Notes: generated by a model from the letters alone, not told the origin. Positions 1-14,170 are shown, counted from the first letter of the stretch. The stretch is DNA of 64,000 bases from Nymphalis io (GCF_905147045.1 NC_065888.1:10731001-10795000); one strand, 5' to 3'. Numbers and translations are program-made.

Positions 1-1228
1 CTTTACGTAAAACAATAACGACGAAAATTAAAAAACTTTGTACTCTACATTTCATAAAAAAACTGTTTTTTTTTTCTCATAACGGAATACGTTGTTTTTT
101 ACAATAATTTCGCAACCCTATACATTAATAAAATGCGGCCTAATGTGTGAATTTATAAATACTTAGCAACACGAAAGTAGCCATCCATCACTCCATGTAA
201 CGTCACGACCATGGTGTCGGTACGCACGTGTGATGTTGTGCCTCACTAATATTTTACATCGTCATTTCACAACGTCATGTAAAATTTTGCCTATCCTTTT
301 GAGGAGTTGTGTTTTAAACAAACAATATCAAGCAATGTTAAACGTAATTAGTATGTAAACTAAATATATTGTCATATTATTATTATTTAGAGATTAAGGT
401 ATCGTAATTGTTTGAAAGAAATATCTCCTAGAGCGTCGGTCTGTTAGTTTGGGTGCTAATTTACATAATAAAATTAACTGAATGTCTATTAAATATATTG
501 AATTCATTCACAGAACAAGTACATATGCGAAATACCTTACTGGTATTCGCAAGTATTCGTAATCGGCATGTGATGACTGATGGTGATGGAAAGTTACAAT
601 GATGCGTTGATTCATGGCATGGCAAACTCCTAAATATTTGTCTGTTGTGTTTTTTTTTTATATATTAATCTAGATTTTTTAACAACATTTAAATCGTGAT
701 GTATTATAGTTGACACTATCAGATTATTTAATGGATTTTTTAAATTATTATTGTTTATGTTTATTTTTGTACAGACGGCAATACCTTAATATATATATTT
801 ATTATATAATGATATCTTTATATATATATACAGTCTGTTTATTAAAATGATAATAATTTTGGAAATCATTTTGATTTATTTGTATTTTTATAAAATAAAT
901 AAAAATATTAATTTGTAAATTATAATTTATACATGTAGTATCTTAAAAGATTCTTAAAGAATTGATATTAGAAAAGTTTTTATTCGTCGGAAGGCGGTGC
1001 ATTACGACCTATTAGCGCTGGCTGGAGTTTCAAGTCTCGGAGTCATTTCGTTCGATTTTGACGCTAGTACGTACGATTACTATGATTGATTGAAATATTT
1101 TATATATTATTAGGATTTTATTTAGGTTTTTTTTTTTTCTTATACATGTAAATGTTTAAAAAATAACTGAAGATTAAAAATACAATGTATATATACACAT
1201 ACAAATAAACGTATTAATTTTATTACGC
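1..1228. other. Gene-free AT-rich sequence
   Basis: No open frame with recognisable protein similarity and no splice-consistent exon was found. The stretch is A/T-rich with short homopolymers and (TA)n runs near 790-835. Confidence 0.6.
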
Positions 1229-2204
1229 TTTCATGTTTCTTGTAGATACAATTAATTACTAATGACAGGTAATGACTCGAAAAATAATATATATTTTAGG
1301 GATATAACATAAACATGAAGTTATGATAGATAGGTATAGGTGTGATTGTGATTCTAATTCTAATTGTTAATGTATGTTATATAATGTTATGTTTAATTAT
1401 CATGTACCAAAAGTATGGGCCTTGATGCTTGAAGAATAAACATATTATTATTATTATATAATTAATTGCCCTACAGGAGCCAGGAGCAGCCACTATGTTA
1501 ACGTCGATCACAAGCCACTATCTAACGACTTTTGGACCCAACAATACACGTTGGGTCCAAAAGTCATGAGATAATTAGACAAAGTCTTAATTATTTGAAG
1601 CGTGTTTAATGAATAGCCTCGTCTTAACCTAAGTAGCATCTTATAAAGTATTATATAAGAATCAGCGCACACTACAACATCATTTTGATTGATTTTGGCC
1701 ACGGCGGCTTATACTGCACAGGACATATTAACTATATTATACAAACAGCACAAATCCTAGTATAGTAAAAGTAGGGGCTGTAAGTTTCATAATATTTGTT
1801 TTTTTAGTATAGTCATAAAATACGAAAATTTGGTTTCTAAGATAGTCGCTGACGATGATCTAGTACAATAACATTTTTTTTCCTTTTCTGGCGTATGACG
1901 ATAACATATTGTATATTTTTTTAATTAATTAGGTATGCAAAACTTGAAAGACGTCATTATATGGAAATTCATAAGACATTTTATAGGAATCTAAATATTT
2001 ATTTCGAGAGATGACAGTGTTTTTTTTTTAAATAAACGTCCGTGAAAACTGCGAAGGTCAGTGGCATTGCGCCGCGTTTCACTAAAAATTTGTAACAAGG
2101 TAAACATTTTATTGCTCTTGTATAAATTTTAGATTTCTACGAAAATTATTTTTCCAGTCATTACCTGTCATTAGTAATTAATTGTATCTACAAGAAACAT
2201 GAAA
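1229..2204. mobile_element. Non-autonomous element with 49-bp perfect inverted ends
   Basis: Bases 1229-1277 and 2156-2204 are perfect reverse complements over 49 bp, separated by 878 bp. The outer end reads TTTCATGTTTCTTGTAG. The interior has no transposase-like frame, so this fits a non-autonomous DNA transposon (MITE-like or larger). Flanks look like an imperfect 8-bp duplication (ATTACGCT on the left, TTCACGCT on the right, overlapping the arm by a base or two). That would suit a hAT-type event but is not conclusive. A separate perfect 16-bp hairpin lies inside at 1527-1565. Family unknown. Confidence 0.6.
1527..1565. repeat. 16-bp perfect hairpin, 7-nt loop
   Basis: Arm GACTTTTGGACCCAAC at 1527-1542 is the exact reverse complement of 1550-1565, with loop 1543-1549. 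It lies inside the inverted-repeat element 1229-2204. Confidence 0.8.
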
Positions 2205-4345
2205 TTCACGCTTGTCACGTCAATAGTCTAAATTTAAAACGGGTGAAACTGCGAAACGCATATACTTATATATAGTATATTAATACGAGTATCCGAGTAT
2301 GAAGGGAAAAGGGAGGACCACTAACGCATACCGTTTGCTGTAAACAACGTGTGCAAAATGCAAAAAACACGGTCGGTTGAGTAGTTAAGACGTGAATGTG
2401 TAACAAACAAATAAACAAACTTACTTCGTCGTATTCATAAATGATATTAGCAGTACTATAAACTGCTCAGAAAAGATTTATTTTATAATTTTGTTATAAA
2501 ATACTTAGAATTAATATTTTTACCGTCGTTTATTTGTTAATGTAAATATTTTGCAATAAATAAAGATAAAAAATATAATATCAAAATTAGTAAATCTATT
2601 TTATTGTATGTGTATTATTAATTTTTAATTTAGATTATTTATTGTATAATAAATATATATAATTATTGATTGCAAAGAAAATTAAAAAAAAAAAACATTC
2701 TTAGTGACGCTTATGTGACGCTTTCAAAATTCGAGAAATTTAATATGTAGTATTTTTGCAGATAAATAAACGCGTTTATATAAGTGTGATATGATGTTTT
2801 AAATAAATACTATTTTCTATTTTATTTTATTTTGTAGGTTTCGAAATAAATTAAGTTTATTAAAAATTCAAATTTAGCTTAAATGCAAAAAAATGTCAAG
2901 AGTATAAAATAATGAGGGGACTTCGTCATACATATATGCTTTGAAATAATATATAAGCTCTTATTAAGGTTCTATGTAAATATCATATTTTCCTTCATCC
3001 TCGAGATAAGTTGGGAGTCAGATTTAGTGACACGCAAAACCTTATCTTTAGTGCAAGTCGGCTACATCGCGTGTTTGAGTATAGTGAATGCTACCAGCTG
3101 TCGGGGTCGATGGCCGCAACCGAGACAACCCCATCTACGACCCCCGGTATCAACACTCGCCATGAATTAAACTTCCGTTGGAAAGCTAACTGCGCACTTT
3201 GTAACGGGATACCCCCTTACAACGATTGCTTATTATTAAATGCATAATTAAAATCAATAACAAAATAACCGTTATTCATATGACATGTAACCGAAAACTT
3301 ACAAAATGTTTATCTGTCTTTGTACGGCTTAGCATTTTTGTAAATGTTAGTTTATCGTATAATTTTAATATTTCACAGCCAAGAAGGACAGTTTAATCCT
3401 GCTTTTGCAACAATATTACGAACTTTCATAAAATTTTTGATGTGCTTCTTTCCAATTAACAGCTTTCGTTCGATTTCGCAATCATATATTAATAGATAAA
3501 TCGAATACCTAACCAATTAATCTATTAATATCTATTAAGGTATTCTTCTTTGGCTGGCACCCTCTACCGACTGTAAAAATAACTGTTTATAAATATTAAA
3601 TAGATATAAAGTATCAAAAATTTTGTTGATTGTCTTGTATTGTATGTCTTTGTATATATTTTTGTTTTTGTTGATTTTCTCAAAAAGCTCCAAATCAATT
3701 TCGATAAAATTTACATGGAACCACCTCTGAAATATGACCTACCAAACAAAAAAAGAATCATCAAAACCAATTCATAATTCGCGGAATGATCTCGTTATAA
3801 ACATACAAAAACATTTTTGAAGTCGAATTTGCGCGCTAATGTACTAAAGTTTGCAGTTGTGTCTTGTTGTAAAGTAAATCACGCAAAAAAACATATAAAT
3901 GTGAGGTAACATGCCATTTTGTGTAGTATCGCTTTAATTCTAAATCATACTCATACTAGTTTTACAAAAAAAGGTTTTATTTAGTAGTTTGTTTTATAAG
4001 GATTAATGAAAAAATATAAATTATTTAATCATTTTTTATTCTAATATTAACCTAAGTTTCTTATTTAGTACTTTTTTAAACTATACTTTAAAAGTATTAT
4101 CAGTATAATTATTGATTGAATCTTGTATCAAAATATTTAAATACGTTTTCCTCATTACACAAATTAAAAATATTGCATTGGCTGTCATTCGCACTAACAA
4201 AAAAAGAACCTTCGTTTAAATGGAACCGTTTTCAAGAACGTTGACCGCATGTTTGTCAGCGAATCGTTTTCTTTTTTAGGTTTAAAAGGAATCATTTGTT
4301 TTATTAATATATATATTGTTAGGATAATTTAAGTAAGCATTTTTT
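2205..4345. other. Gene-free stretch with one unexplained open segment
   Basis: No gene is recognised. Bases 3011-3247 hold an open frame of 78 codons with a locally higher GC content than its flanks. The predicted peptide matches no family I know and has no intron signals. It may be a degenerate transposable-element fragment. Confidence 0.5.
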
Positions 4346-4570
4346 GGCAAGCCGAGATGGCCCGTGTGGTTAGTCATTAGAACACGTGAATTTAAACCTA
4401 AAATTGGGCAAATCATTGCGTGCTCGGCGGTAAAGGAAAACATAGTTGGAATATCTGTCTTGTGCCAGCGTGGTGAAATAGTTTCCCAAGGTATGAAGGT
4501 CTTAGCCCCGCAGTTTGAACGGAGTGTTACTTTAATACTTTTAAGAATTTGCTACAACTGAATCTGATTC
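4346..4570 (+). repeat. tRNA-derived SINE, degenerate copy
   Basis: It begins with a tRNA-like head (GCCGAGATGGCCCGTGTGG) and contains the block GTGCTCGGCGGTAAAGGAAA, which is typical of a common lepidopteran tRNA-SINE family. The end is degraded to a CTGATTCTGATTC-like tail. Related pieces are at 5071, 6158, 13798 and 58205. Confidence 0.6.
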
Positions 4571-5070
4571 TGATTCAAAATTTCATTAATAAAAAAAATT
4601 ATGAATGAAGAAAGATGAAATAAGTAAAAGAGAAAGCTATTTTGTAATAACAAACTCGAAACACCTCGGGATACGATTGTGAAATGTCAGAAAGTTATAT
4701 ATGGGACGTTTATTTTAATTATTATATAATATTTAAAGGATTCCCGCATCATAATAGCGTATATCTATAACGTAGGGTAAGTAGATTTTCAACATTTCAC
4801 GTGTATACGAAGTGATTTCTTACAGAGGAGTACTGCTCTCTGCCGTGCACATTATTTAGCTATGCGTAAATATGGCAACCCATATTAAAACGGCTATTTA
4901 AACTGTCATGTCATGTCTATGAGCAATCTTAACGTCTAATAAGGCTGTTTTAAGTGATCATACGTAACCCTTGATAAAAAGTTATTATTTTCTTCTTGTC
5001 ATGTTATGTCAATTATCTTCTTTTATTCAGAGAAAGCTAATTATTTATAAAAAAAACTACAGTAACAGCT

Positions 5071-5142
5071 TGTGAATGTTCCGCTGCTGGGATAAGGCCT
5101 CCTCTCCCTTTGAGGAGGTTTGGAGCTTATCCTATACGCTGT
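5071..5142 (-). repeat. tRNA-SINE 3' fragment
   Basis: The segment AAGGCCTCCTCTCCCTTTG and its surroundings match, in reverse orientation, the 3' part of the tRNA-SINE family seen at 13798-13965 and 58205-58405. Confidence 0.55.
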
Positions 5143-5164
5143 CTGACTGTTTATTTTATATTAT

Positions 5165-5290
5165 AATATAAAAAAAGTCTTTATTCAATAAAGAAGCATT
5201 ATACTTATTTATTAATTGTCAAAATAATCTACCACCGACCGGTTCGGAAAGAAACATCAGATCTGAAAAGAACCGGCGAAAGAAACTTGG
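5165..5290. repeat. Possible LINE 3'-end fragment
   Basis: The stretch contains ACCACCGACCGGTTCGGAAA followed by GAAAAGAACCGGCGAAAGAA. This resembles a block common in the 3' regions of lepidopteran non-LTR elements. No coding remnant is attached, so the family assignment is by recollection of the motif only. Confidence 0.4.
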
Positions 5291-5516
5291 AAAGATCTGA
5301 TGGTCTTACGACTTCGTTCGAGTAATCGTTGGATATGGAAATTTTTTAGCTTTAACTATGAAATTATTATTAATGAGAGATTAGATATAGTGATTATATT
5401 TAGTGTCGGTTTTCGGATAGACCTCAAATATTGTTTTTGGTAAATAATTTTTGTAGTCTCTCTAATCTATTACTTTACGGAATAGTTATAGATTTCGTCA
5501 ATAGGTTCTCTAAGAA

Positions 5517-5763
5517 CTTGGCGGTAAGGCTTCGTGCAAGCCCGTCTGGGTAGGTACCACCCACTAATCATATATTCTACCGCCAAACAGCAATACTTAG
5601 TATTGTTTGTTCCGGTCGGAAGGATGAGTGAGCTTGTATTACTACATTCACAATGGAAATAACATCTTAGTTGCCAAGGTGGAATCGCATAGGCATCATA
5701 AGGAATGGTTAATATTTCTTGTGGCGTCAATGCCTATGGGCGGTGGTGACCACTTACCAATAT
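5517..5763 (+). repeat. Metulj-like SINE, diverged copy
   Basis: It shares the family blocks with the copies at 36477, 38021 and 61631: CTGGGTAGGTACCACCCAC, AAACAGCAATACTTAGTATT, and GGGCGGTGGTGACCACTTAC near the 3' end. It is more diverged than the intronic InR copies and so probably older. Confidence 0.75.
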
Positions 5764-6157
5764 AAAATACAAAATTTATATAATGTAGTGAAATTATATA
5801 TTATGTTAAGTTGTGTATAAAGCGCACGTAACAAGTGGCACAATTTATAAAATTTTCCATAACATGCTAAAAGGTCAGTCCTTCTACTTTCTTTAAAAAA
5901 ATAAAAAGTAATTTCTTATCATCAAAGATAATAACAGAAGGGTGCGAACATACCGAACACGCGACGGGTGGTGTCGCGACGTATTGCCGCCTTTCGACGA
6001 CCTAAATGTTGTTTTATAAAGATGTACAACTCCACATAACTTGATATCGATCAAGTAAAAATAAGATATAATCTATATAATAGAACATGTGGATCTTAAC
6101 CGAAGATCTAGGCGTAAAATTTGGACAAACATGTTTGATTTTTATATGCTTAATTTG

Positions 6158-6230
6158 TTTATTATTTATCCGGTGCTCGGTCGGCGATGAAGGAAATTAT
6201 CGTAAGGAAAATTGTCTGATTAAATTCTAC
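6158..6230 (+). repeat. Short tRNA-SINE relic
   Basis: Contains GGTGCTCGGTCGGCGATGAA followed by GGAAATTATCGTAAGGAAAA, a diverged form of the internal block of the tRNA-SINE family. Both ends are lost. Confidence 0.35.
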
Positions 6231-9200
6231 ATGCACTAGCTCAGAGTACCTTCTTAAGTAAAGCGAAGATTAAATACGAACGATGTGCCCTCTATAAGAT
6301 TGAAATAAATTTTAATAATATATAAACATTTAAATAACAGATATACTTAGTTAATTGTCATCTTACGTTCTATGTTTACAGCAGGTTATAGCACTATTCG
6401 CGTGACATTGCCAACGGCCAATTATTTTGCTTGCCAAAAATACTAAGCACTTTTGTCGAATCTATTTAAATTGTTTTCATTTATTTTGACTTGTTATTTA
6501 CTTAAAAGATTTTTCATGTATGTTATCAATTATAAATGGCTTATAAACAAGATATTTAAATTAATACAATTAAATAAACAGGTATTTCATTTAAATACTT
6601 AAATCACGAGTCTGTTATGTTATATATACGAGATATGACGTATTAAAGCTGCCGAGAGACGTAATTAAATGAATAATAAAGGAAGTGGTGACATGATGGC
6701 TGGTTCATTTTTCGCCCAGAAAATTGGAATTTGCTAGTACTTTTGCCACCACGAAGTCATGTTTTGTATAGTGAGTATTTTTATTTTGTATCTACTATTA
6801 TAGTAAAGTACTCAATGCAAATACTTTTGTTGTTAATAAATCTCTGTATAAAATATTAAAAAAATAATAATAAGAAAGTCGCTAATTAGCTATTTTCTTC
6901 TGACCTTAAATGATGTGTGTAATGAAATAGTACGTTTTCTTAAATATTTTTCAACTGCGCATTCTTTAAGAGACGTCACTGTCACGAAGCAGGAGGAAAG
7001 CTACTAAATTTATTGCACCAGGCAAAGCTAATATTTTTATTTAAAGAAACAAGCTGAAATACTAGAGTATTTTAACTATTTATTAGAACTTAAATTAAAG
7101 TCACTATATTTCTTATGATTGACACGCGAAAAATATTTTCATTTGTATTGTTATTGATAAAATGATAACAAGCTCAAAGGTATGAATTGCGTAGGTTGCC
7201 CAATTCCAAAAAGAGATAAGAGTGTATCGTAACAAACAACTGATAAAACCAATGGCGCCGAGATATGAGGTATTAGCTACATCACTATTTTTTTATTAAA
7301 TTCTATAATTACAACTCTAACTTACATAATTTCATTCAAAATAACAAGAATCATATCGAATGACTCAAAAAAATAATAGTGATTTACTTCAATTAACACG
7401 ATAAAATAGGTTATAACGTCAGAGTTTAACATTGAAACTAGTCTTTACTATGGACCTGAAAATACGTTATTAATCACTATTATGATTCCATTAATCATTG
7501 TTTAAATAATAAACTTGTTTATATATAATAAATTAATTTGTTTCTAAAGACATAAACGTCTACCGAAGTCGATACGCGTGCCTAATGACTTTTCTAACCT
7601 CTACAAATGTTGCGATAACTTGACTTGCATTTAAGATAGTAAATACAGAATACTCATTGTTAATAGATTTCTAATTAGTATTTACGGATAGCCGGATAGT
7701 GACTAAGCAAAGTGATATGCGTAATCGTAGTTGACAGAATATTATTGACTTAGCTCTATCTAGAGTCGAGGTAGATGAAGTCATGCCTTTTCTAGTCAGT
7801 GTTCTATTTAATCTGTTGATGTATAATTCGTCTGTAATTTGAGCTAAATTTGAAATATACAATAAATTTAGAATTTATTTCTAAGTCGTATTCCTTCCAT
7901 TTACGATTTACATTAATAAAAAAATACTTCCGGTTCTCAACGAGACACCGAGACGGTTTTAAAAACATTTTATTTTTTAACCTCCATTTGACATTTACGG
8001 GTTCTAGTGATCGGTCGCGGTTCATAAAAAATAATATTGTAAAAGACGCGATCGACAAGATTCGCGACGTTATAGATAGAGCGAGAGGCGACCGTGACCT
8101 ACCGCACGCGGCCGGTGGGCTCCACGCACCGTCGGCGCGATAAGCCATCGCTCGATGTATATAATCACAGCCGTAACAAACGCCGCGACCAACTATCATC
8201 ATCAATGTACTAATCTCATGTTACCGAGATAATATTCTCCTTGCAGCGCATCACGAATCTTCAATGTTTTCGACGAACTATTCAACTGTATAATTATTAT
8301 AGAAGGCATTTTGGCTATTTCTTGAAATAATGCCTTTCGTTCGTAAATATTATATTTTAAGGTACTTTATATGATGTGTTAGCCTTTTTTATTCAATTTT
8401 AGGGCTTTTTTATTAGTTCAATAGAAATTTTTTTAAAGTTATACATATATTCATATATAATTTATAAAAGAACAACTTTTGCTTCTAACGACTACAAAAG
8501 AAACAGAAAATGTAAACAATATAACAGCGAATGTCTAATAAAACAAACTACAGTCGTCCAAAATGCAGAAGGTCGTCGGTCTGTCGTTGTCGAATCTGAA
8601 GCCACCTACTATGTACATTGTAAATGCCTATATACTTATTATAAACTAACATGACATGATAACACGTACAGTCGTTAGTCCTGCGCCTGGTTTATGATAG
8701 TGAGAATGAACTCCTGCGCAGTTCGCTAGACTTTTGAGAACAGCTGCCGTGGTTTATTAGGGTCCCTCCTAATTTCCAAATTGCTTTTTTGATGAATATT
8801 TTAAAATGCAATCAATAAGGTTCAGTCACGCATTTTAAGATTCGAATCCCGTCTTCATTTTCATTAACGTAAACTACGTAAATAACTATAGATCACATTA
8901 TCTAAATGTAAACCATCTCATGGAATTGTGTAAACCATTTCTTTTGTTAACACAATTATTGCTGTAATGTATTTTTGTTCAAAGGAGATTATGTCAACAG
9001 CGTACGACTCAAATGAGGTTTTGTGTCCCTAGTTCATGATAGTTAAAATATTTACCAATAAAATGATAATAACATTGAGTTTAATATGAAATTAAAATCA
9101 CGTGTCCTTATGTAAATACACATGCGGTTTCGTATAAGTACAATTTTTAATAGGATGTATAATAAATAGACGTTCGCCTCTGAGTGATGTTTATATTGAT

Positions 9201-12200
9201 GTGAATCATCTAATAGTCTGCCTTGAAAGTAAGTCTCGACTCGTATGCCGTGACGGTAAACGGCACGACGCTCTCTTATGCCGTCATACCTCTCCGCTGC
9301 CGCACCATCCCGGGTGTGAGCGTGGTGCTAATACTATATTATACTTATATATCATTATTTTTATTAACGAAACATTTTTTTTTTTTTTTTACTTTATAAT
9401 TAGTTACAGTTTTTTTTTTAAATTATAAATCAATTCAATAACCAAAAAATAACATCAGTTTCGATGTTTCATATGCATATGTATGTATGACGGGCGTATC
9501 GTGTTGTCTTGATCTATAGGCTCGCCGTCTGCACCCGTCGGTCTTATTCTTTGGCCTGAGGTTTTCACGTATCTGATTTGACTTTATTAGACTATCAAGG
9601 GAACATTTAAGGACTTTTACTCCTATAATTTTACATATTCGTATAATCCTCTCGTGTTAAATCAATGAGTATCTCATTTTATGTACAATATTAATATCAT
9701 ACATGTATTGATGATTCAGCAGTTATTGAATAGTTTAGGAAGTAATATATTGCATCGAGATTTAATCTAAATGAATTTAAACTTTGGACCGTGGGAGTAA
9801 GTAGCGCGTTGATCGGCTGGAAATAAGATCACGGGTTTCTGGTAGACACTATCTTCTAAACATATTATAAATATAAAATACACTTATACGTTTAAAATAT
9901 ATTCTTATTAGAAATATAAAAAAAAATACATAATCTACATTTTTTTTACTCAATGACCTTAATGATTATGTGTCGAAATTTCTTTTAGATTGATTTTGAT
10001 ATAGAGCTATAAGTTATAATAATAAATTAAGATGTTTTAATAAATAAATGAAAAAAGCATACAAACACAGCAAAAAATATTATTTATTATTTAATCGTAC
10101 TGTTTTCTTTCAAACTAATTTAATATTTTTTGTTTGTATTACGTACATATATTAAAGCACTTTTAGACTATCAAAAGTTACTTATACTATAACATACAAA
10201 AACAAATATTCAAATGCGATTTACTTAATAATAACAGGCGTATTGTATATGTATACAAAAAAATCAAACTATTTAATATGCATTCTATTTATGTTTAGCG
10301 ATATTGTTTACATTTCTAATTACATGCGACGAAAGAAATAGACGGTCAAGCGGCTCGCGAGTAAATTTATCTCGACCTATTTTCAAAACAATCATGAGAA
10401 ATGGGTCACGGGGATGCTTATGGCTCGGTGAAGGTGTATAGCAAAACAAGTTATCTGTCTAATGTGATGGAAATAGTTTGCAATCGCAAAGGAAATCGAT
10501 AGTAAAATTTTTGTTAATGTTCAAGTAACATGAATGTCGCATACTATAGGTATGTTATTAATTTGTGTAAATTACTTTCTCCGTAAAATGCACATTCCGT
10601 TTCCGCGCCGTTGCTAGATTCACTTTTAAATATGCTTGTATAAAACTGTTATGTTTTGTTAGATTGTTTGAACGAGTTATTCCCAGGATTTTTCAGTTTG
10701 ATTTGAAAATCTCTCTTTGCGTTAGATATACCATTCATTGAATAAGTTTATCGACGATATAGCATCATGCTACGGAGTTTAACGCAAGAAAAAACACGCA
10801 AAGCAACTATTCGTATTATACAAAATTCGAAAGTGTTTGCCGTTGCTTACTTTAATAAGGAGCCAGGAACATGTACGTAATGTTGATTTAACAATATTTA
10901 AATACTTTTAAGTTTGACACTTTGAGCTTTAAACATAACTTAAGTATGCTATAAACAAAGCACATTTGACTCGACTAAGACTCGTAGTACTTGGCTTATT
11001 TAATTGTTAGAGACAATACAGTTGACTTTGCTTATTTTCAATTAGTGTGACAGTACTAAATAAAGGTGATATCGAGCGTCGGGCCTCTTGCCCGTATACC
11101 TACGCGCAGTTATTAGAGATGCGATTGCTAAAATTGCCTCACATTACACTCTACCTGAGCGCATGCGCGAAGTTCGCTCCACTTTGTTTTTGCGTTCAAT
11201 GTCAGTGTATCGGCTAATTTTATCACGATTCGCATACGCTACGTAACTATCTCGCTTGATGGGGCCAAAAGTCTGTTTGTTTTGATTTCTCCTGGCCCAT
11301 ATTGTAAGTAATATAAAACAAGGACAAATGTATGATGATTACCAGCGAAGATAAATTACCGTTTCCAAGAATATATTATTTAAATTCAAGATAAGAAAAC
11401 ATTAAATCACCATTTTTTATTATTTTCAATTTAGATTTATACAGCGTACGAAAATATTGCGTAATCTTTACGTTTAATTGAAATTCAAATTCAATAATAA
11501 ATTCACTTATGTTATTGAACTTATTAGAAAACAATGAAAAGCTGAAATGATTGGTTCTAAATAAAGGACACAGAGAGCAAAATGTAATGTAACGGCGTAT
11601 TACTTGGACAAGAGGTGAACGTGCGGGCATCCGCGTGACGACTCAACAAACAAACGTTTTTCGGAGCTATTTCCGCAACAAGTGTTGTTTTGCAAAGAGA
11701 GGCCAAAGCGGGCGAGCGGCGATCGTGCGTCGCGCAGCGCGCATCATGCCTCCGCCGACATCAGCGCAAATCGCACAGTTTCGGTTTCATGTCTACATAA
11801 GAATTACATTTAAATTTTCGAACGTTCATAACATATCCCTGACAACGAGTTACACAAAAACTTACTTAGTTCCCTGTAAATATATATTTAGATTCAAATC
11901 ACAGGGACAATCTTTTCTGTGGTTCGTTAATTTGTGCGACCGAAGAGTCTGTAAATGACTTAATTCGTGCATTTAATTACTTTATTTTCTTATTTACTAT
12001 TTATTCAACATTACGAATATATTGACGCTATATTTATATTACGCCAATTTCTTTCAATAAAAAAAAATCTATTTTAGAATTCAATGACATTCTTAGTTCA
12101 GATATCTGGTTTAATAAATTAATAATAAAAGTGCTAACGTTGTGGGTTATTTTTGCAATTTTATTAAACAAATTATACAACATTTATAAATGATAAAAAC

Positions 12201-13797
12201 TTGCATCATTTCATTTATAAATGTCAAAAGTATGGGATATATTATGTATATTATTTGATAATTAAAAATAGTTTTATTTTTTTAATTAATAGCCTACAAA
12301 TTTAAGGCTTAGTATATAGAATGCAAAAACGGATTTATAGAATCACTCTCATGACTGACTTTCCTTTCGCCTATTATTGGTTTTTTACTCCAAATATGTA
12401 ATATTCCTCCAAATTATTATACTTATAAAGGAGATGGGTCTAACACGAACCTATGACACTAATAAATGAATTTTTATAAATATGATATTTAAATTTGTAG
12501 TTCGATGTAGATTTTTTTAAAAAATGAGTTTTTATTAAATAAATGGTTTCGATATGAAAAACGAGCGACACACTCGATGTTGTTTTACATCTGCAAATAT
12601 GATTTTTACATTAGAATTTAATGCCAAAATTTTCAAAGAATATACAGGAAAACAAACGGTTTAAGGAAAAATAAAATCATCTCCACGCGGTTTTTCTAAT
12701 ATAAATGCGACCATTAACGTTGATGGTATCTTTCACTGCACTAAACGTCCGCCATAAATTTAATTTTGATTTTTATACCGTAATTATCATGGATATTCTT
12801 TCCTATAGAAAATCTAGATCAGACAGATGTTACAATAATTACAGTTGTGACGTCGTTAAAAGTGTAAATGACATTTACAAGCGTAAATAACTGAAATAAG
12901 AAACAAGAAGTGAAATAGTGAAGTTACTAGAAATCTATTTATATATTATATAATGAACTATAACATTTATTGAATGAGGCTTTCACAGATTTTAAGAAAA
13001 AGTAGTGTATTTTGAGCAAGTTAAATGTCCCTGTAAATATTGAAGCCTATTTGCTTGTATTTTTGGGAAGACATGCGCAATTTTGTTCTGGTTATAACAT
13101 ATATATGATTAAAAAGGGCGCTCATTATTTAATATTTATTCGACGTTTTTTATCTTTAATTCCTACTACTGAGTGTATTGCTTTAAACAAATACTTTGAA
13201 ATTTTGAAGATGTATTATTATTCGACGTTAGTCTATTAGATAGGTTTTTAAATAGAATATTGATAATAATCTAATTTTTACTCTTTAAAATTTTATCGAA
13301 ATATTTTTCTTGAATCATTCAAGGCGGTCGCGCTGCACCGTTTAATTTTATGATACCATTTTCCCGACATTACCTAGATATTTGTATTTGACAAGCGTTT
13401 GATGTATAATTTATTGGACATTTTATTTGTACAGTTTTATTTTCCAGTGCAAAATTGCGTCAACTACAACTGGCGCGTGGTTCGTACGTCACGCGGTACG
13501 CAAATAATAAGCGTGGTCATCGACGCCCGCGCCGTCATGCTTGCCTTTTCAGGAAATTACGATGTTAACTAACCGCTCAACGCTGCTTTTGTTGTTTTTG
13601 AGTTTTGACTCGTCCGTGCCGCTTCAGTTGAATGCGCATGCTTAGCACATTTGTTGAGACGCCTTTTGTTACTCTTATTTCGGAAAAAAAATCTTTGTAT
13701 CATTTTGTTATACATAAATATTTTAAATAATCGACAATCTTAACTGATGATTCTTAGAATCATCAATCAAGGGTAAGCACTACTGAATTTTCATGCG
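6231..13797. other. Gene-free stretch with small GC-rich islands
   Basis: No supported coding exon. Mostly A/T-rich, with short GC-rich islands at about 8040-8165, 9200-9340, 11600-11780 and 13440-13640. These carry open frames in several registers but no recognisable protein. They could be regulatory islands, non-coding exons or old element fragments. Forkhead-type 8-mers occur at 8512 and 10304. Confidence 0.5.
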
Positions 13798-13965
13798 TTT
13801 AAATTGTGCTTTTAATTATTCATCTCGTGCTCGGTAGTAAATGAACCGATAAGGCATGTGACGGACTAAAATCTGTCACGTGTATCCACCAACCCGCATT
13901 AGAACAGCGTGGTGTAGTAAGTTCCAAGCTTTCTCCTCAAAAAGGAGTCCAAGCAGTGGGACATT
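13798..13965 (+). repeat. tRNA-SINE, 5'-truncated copy
   Basis: Contains TCATCTCGTGCTCGGTAGTA, then CCACCAACCCGCATTAGAAC and a CTTTCTCCTCAAAAAGGAG block, in the order expected for the family. The tRNA head is missing. It abuts the inverted Metulj-like copy at 13966. Confidence 0.65.
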
Positions 13966-14170
13966 TTTTATTTTTATAATATAGGTAGGCGGACGAGCAT
14001 ATGGGCCACCTGATGGTAAGTGCTCACCAACGCCCATAGACATTGACATTGTAAGAAATGTTAACCATCGCTTACATTGCCAATGCGCCACCAATCTTGT
14101 GCCTGTAATTACACTGGCTCACACACCCTTCAAACCGATACACAACAATACTAAGTACTGCTGTTTTCAT
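13966..14170 (-). repeat. Metulj-like SINE, minus orientation
   Basis: Reverse complement of the family: starts with the A/T tail, then GGCGGACGAGCATATGGGCC, CACCTGATGGTAAGTGCTCA and CTTGTGCCTGTAATTACACT. It ends near AGTACTGCTGTTTT, so the 5' head is missing, and an internal deletion has removed the GGGAACTAAG block. Confidence 0.8.

Noticed and set aside
7804..8205. 133-codon minus-strand frame and 97-codon plus-strand frame overlapping
   Set aside because: Mostly A/T-rich low-complexity sequence joined to a GC-rich patch; no family similarity and no splice logic.
13562..13645. 27-codon frame starting MLTNRSTLLLLFLSFDSS, signal-peptide-like, as the InR start exon
   Set aside because: It ends at a stop without a good phase-1 donor. 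The hydrophobic run may be chance in A/T-rich DNA.
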